Part shown: in pieces, positions 6,016-8,522 of the stretch
How positions within the stretch are numbered: the stretch's first letter is position 1
Layout of the letters: the number at the start of each line of letters is the position of its first letter
DNA from: Firmicutes bacterium CAG:170
GTDB lineage: Bacteria; Bacillota; Clostridia; Oscillospirales; Oscillospiraceae
Direction: 5' to 3'
Assembly (NCBI GenBank): GCA_000436735.1
Contig: FR887152.1
Coordinates: forward strand, 1 to 8,522
DNA length: 8,522 nt
The notes under the pieces: generated by a model
Seen by the model: only the letters and a program-made list of their open reading frames with translations
Database searches by the model: none
Told to the model about the DNA's origin: nothing
Made by a program: the position numbers and the translations under genes

Positions 6016-7530
6016 ATGGAGTTGTCTTTGACAATAAGAAATATCCGCAATATTAAAACGGCCGATATTGCTCTGCCGCTTGATAAAGGCCTCTATGCGA
6101 TTGTAGGGGAAAATGGTTGCGGGAAAAGCACAATAATGTTGGTTATGTCTCTGATTGTAAAGACATCATCAGCACATATGTTGACCAATGCGGATATAGC
6201 AAATGATTCAAATATTGATATTGCTACAGATGAAGGAAAGGACCATTGGTTTTACAAAAACGGGAAGCTAACAACAGGAAGATTTACGACAATCAAGGCA
6301 AATAAATTGACAAAAAAGACGCACTCCGCATTGGTAGTGCATTCACATTGGCCAGGATTTTATGAGGGAAGTATTTTCTACGGATGTAGATTCGATGATT
6401 ACGACACAGTTGACACATTCTTAGCACAGCCAGACTTTGAAAAGGATTTGATAGAAGCTGACCCGTTTGTTGCTGAGACATTAGGATATATTTTACATAA
6501 CAATAAAGGGTATTACCAATCTCTGTATAAGATTCGAAATCGAGCAACTGCCGAAAAGTATAAATTCAAAGGGATTCCCTATTTTGTGAAATATGGGAAT
6601 AGTATTATTAGCCAATTTAAGATGAGCAGTGGCGAATGCTTACTTATCTCTCTAATTGACTTTATAAATAATTTGGTTGTCAAAGGAGGAAGGTTTGGCA
6701 AGTTTCTTTTTCTTATCGATGAGGTAGAATTAGCTTTGCACCCGGGAGCAATCGACAGGCTCGTTCTTTTTATTAGAAATCTAATAGACACCTCAAAATA
6801 CCAGTTGGTATTTTACTTCTCAACACATTCTGCGGAACTAATCCACCGAATTGAGCCTCGCAATATTTTTTTGGTTGAGAATAACATGGGGACTGTCGAG
6901 ATGATAAACCCATGTTATCCAAATTACGCAATACGGAACTTATATATTCCGAATGGTTTCGATTTTGTCTTACTTGTTGAGGATGAGCTAGCCAAAGGAA
7001 TTGTAAATAAAGTCATACGAGAAAACCAACTAGCCAAAAGCAAACTATGTTGTGTATTGCCGGCGGGTGGTTGTACACAGATGCTCAAACTACACCATGA
7101 TATGGTTACATATAACGCCCTTGGCACAGGGCGGAATATTATTAGCATATATGACGGCGATGTCAAAGAATCCATATCAGGGAAACGAGAATACGAAAGT
7201 TTACCAAAATGTTTTCTACCTATTCCGAGTGTAGAAAAATACTTAAAAAAGAAGTGCATTGATGAATCTGATAGGGTGTTCATCAAATTGATTGGTGACA
7301 AGTACTTTAATATTCGTTCGCTCCCTGACATTATCGCCGATTATAAGAATGATGAACGCACAAAAAAGTCAAAGGATTCGGACGGTAAAGCGTTTTACAA
7401 AGTAATATGCAGCAACCTAAAACAAGCGGGTATTTCAGAAGCGGATTTTATCAAGTACATATGTGATGACATCTATGCCTACGAAAACCCTGTTAAATTT
7501 GTTGAAAGTCTGAGGCGGTTGCTTCAATAA
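6016..7530 (+). CDS. AAA/ABC-type ATPase with C-terminal TOPRIM domain (OLD/PARIS/Rlo-like) inside the hsd operon
   Basis: A 504-residue single-chain protein. The ATPase half (about 1-310) has Walker A GENGCGKST (31-39), an ABC-like signature MSSGE (203-207), Walker B FLIDEVELALHPG with D235 and E236, and the H-loop STHSAEL (269-275). The second half is TOPRIM-like: LLVEDELAKG with candidate metal-binding E322, glycines at 351-352, and the DxD of IYDGD (D380, D382). A further PIPSVEKYL (402-410) resembles the conserved glutamate helix found after TOPRIM in related nucleases. AAGGAG (6001-6006) overlaps the hsdS stop and decides the start. By position, between hsdS and hsdR, it is an R-linked ORF; such ATPases (Rlo, and the two-gene PARIS system) are known near type I systems. 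Predicted role: ATP-gated nuclease for a second defence layer. OLD-family overlap is also possible. The gene is A+T-rich (18 G+C of 60 at 6661-6720). Confidence 0.85.
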   Translation: MELSLTIRNIRNIKTADIALPLDKGLYAIVGENGCGKSTIMLVMSLIVKTSSAHMLTNADIANDSNIDIATDEGKDHWFYKNGKLTTGRFTTIKANKLTKKTHSALVVHSHWPGFYEGSIFYGCRFDDYDTVDTFLAQPDFEKDLIEADPFVAETLGYILHNNKGYYQSLYKIRNRATAEKYKFKGIPYFVKYGNSIISQFKMSSGECLLISLIDFINNLVVKGGRFGKFLFLIDEVELALHPGAIDRLVLFIRNLIDTSKYQLVFYFSTHSAELIHRIEPRNIFLVENNMGTVEMINPCYPNYAIRNLYIPNGFDFVLLVEDELAKGIVNKVIRENQLAKSKLCCVLPAGGCTQMLKLHHDMVTYNALGTGRNIISIYDGDVKESISGKREYESLPKCFLPIPSVEKYLKKKCIDESDRVFIKLIGDKYFNIRSLPDIIADYKNDERTKKSKDSDGKAFYKVICSNLKQAGISEADFIKYICDDIYAYENPVKFVESLRRLLQ

Positions 7531-7554
7531 ATGAAATGCCAAAAGGAGGAGAAT

Positions 7555-8522
7555 ATGACCAATTTTGATGGTTTAATTTCCACTGCACAATTTGAATCCT
7601 TCGCCTCCGTAGCAGTATCGGCGGAAAAGATTCTACATATCGATCCTTCTGCCTGTGTGCTGAACTGCCGCAGGGCGATGGAGTTTGCGGTGAAGTGGAT
7701 GTATTCTGTGGACAAGGCGCTGGTCATGCCTTATCAGGACTCTCTGGTGAGCCTCATGAATACCGAAGACTTCCGGGACATTGTGGGCGCAGACATCTGG
7801 CGGCGAATGGATCTGATCCGCCGCATGGGCAATAACGCCGCACACAGCGGTAAAAAGATTACCGAGGAGCAGGCGGCGCTGTGTCTGGAAAACCTCTATG
7901 TATTCTTGGACTTCGTGGCCTATTGCTATGGTGAGAACTACACAGAGGGGCACTTTGACCGTTCCTTGCTGATGCAGCCCACCGAAGCGCCCACAGTTCC
8001 TTCGCAGACGATACCCGATGTGGATTTTGCAGCCCTTATGGCGGAGAATGCCGCTTTGAAGGAAGAGCTCACCGCCCGCCGTACCGCGCAGCAGCAGACC
8101 TATGTGCCGAAGCCGCTGGATTTGTCCGAATACAAGACCCGGAAACTTTACATCGACACCATGCTCACCGACGCCGGATGGATAGAGGGGAAGAACTGGC
8201 TGAATGAGGTAGAACTGCCCGGTATGCCAAACAAGTCCGAGGTGGGTTATGCAGACTATGTGCTCTACGGCGATGATGGCCGCCCGCTGGCAGTGGTGGA
8301 GGCTAAGCGCACATGCGTGGATGTGGCCAAGGGACGCCAGCAGGCAAAGCTCTATGCAGACCTGCTGGAAAAGAAGTATCACCGCCGCCCGGTCATTTTC
8401 CTGACCAATGGCTTTGAGACCCGCATTACGGACAATATCTATCCCGAACGCAAGTGTGCCGCTATCTACTCCAAGCGGGATCTGGAAAAACTGTTCAATC
8501 TCCAGACCATGCGGACAAGCCT
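7555..8522 (+). CDS. hsdR: Type I restriction endonuclease subunit HsdR (5' part, cut by window end)
   Basis: Open to the last base; 322 residues are visible of an expected 900-1100. Residues about 10-125 look like a DUF4145-type N-terminal domain (CRRAMEFAVKWMY, then RRMGNNAAHSG), seen in many Firmicute HsdR proteins. A short coiled coil follows near 160-185, then the nuclease domain with the PD-(D/E)xK residues D234 (in GYADYVLYG) and E249, K251 (in AVVEAKR), and QAKLYA (263-268), the usual Q-x-x-x-Y motif. The DEAD-like translocase domains lie beyond the window. ATG 7555 is chosen for the strong AGGAGG (7544-7549); an in-frame ATG at 7531 is followed, not preceded, by that site. It is the cutting and ATP-driven translocating subunit. 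The first 90 nt or so are A+T-rich like the preceding gene, and then the composition jumps to G+C-rich (41 of 60 at 8281-8340). Confidence 0.95.
   Translation, partial: MTNFDGLISTAQFESFASVAVSAEKILHIDPSACVLNCRRAMEFAVKWMYSVDKALVMPYQDSLVSLMNTEDFRDIVGADIWRRMDLIRRMGNNAAHSGKKITEEQAALCLENLYVFLDFVAYCYGENYTEGHFDRSLLMQPTEAPTVPSQTIPDVDFAALMAENAALKEELTARRTAQQQTYVPKPLDLSEYKTRKLYIDTMLTDAGWIEGKNWLNEVELPGMPNKSEVGYADYVLYGDDGRPLAVVEAKRTCVDVAKGRQQAKLYADLLEKKYHRRPVIFLTNGFETRITDNIYPERKCAAIYSKRDLEKLFNLQTMRTS

Noticed and set aside
7633..8382. Minus-strand open frame (249 codons) near the right end
   Set aside because: Shadow of hsdR, whose nuclease motif D...ExK and ribosome site are clear on the + strand.
1..8522. 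CRISPR array, tRNA, rRNA or insertion sequence
   Set aside because: No regularly spaced repeats, no cloverleaf or rRNA-like stretch, and no transposase reading frame was seen on either strand.

Overview
The window looks like part of a mobile or accessory region of a Clostridia-class Firmicute (gut Oscillospiraceae/Lachnospiraceae type). That is inferred from strong AGGAGG-type ribosome sites, TTGACA/TATACT promoters, the style of the Xre/sigma pair and GC-mixed base composition; no rRNA or core gene is present to fix the taxon. All convincing genes are on the + strand.

Left part (1-1598): an Xre-family regulator with a Cro/CI-type N-terminal HTH overlaps by 26 nt a small sigma-70-like protein. 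Such pairs are common in clostridial integrative elements. The promoter of the first gene is an extended -10 type with a small dyad over it.

Middle (1599-2237): about 640 nt with no credible gene but a dense set of inverted repeats. One, at 1817-1852 and read on the minus strand, closely resembles the nick region of pMV158-type (MOBV) transfer origins: a hairpin followed by GTGTG/TTATAC. No relaxase gene is in the window. A strong terminator (1989-2028) and a 10-bp inverted repeat (2029-2072) separate this block from the next operon. A near-consensus promoter (2153-2181) then drives the genes to the right.

Right part (2238-8522): one tightly packed operon, Fic - hsdM - hsdS - AAA ATPase/TOPRIM - hsdR (cut by the window end). 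It is a type I restriction-modification system with two extra genes. One is a Fic AMP-transferase with an intact active site, an N-terminal auto-inhibitory motif and a C-terminal winged helix; its stop codon overlaps the hsdM start. The other is a 504-residue single-chain ATPase plus TOPRIM protein of the OLD/PARIS/Rlo kind, placed between hsdS and hsdR.

Working model (inference): HsdM2S methylates host DNA, HsdR2M2S cuts unmodified phage DNA, and the ATPase-TOPRIM protein may act as a second layer that fires when restriction is blocked. Fic may control or guard the system by AMPylation or by its winged helix. The hsdS-ATPase part (about 4800-7640) is much richer in A+T than hsdM and hsdR, suggesting that specificity gene and ATPase were exchanged as a cassette. 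This combination is the most noteworthy content of the window.
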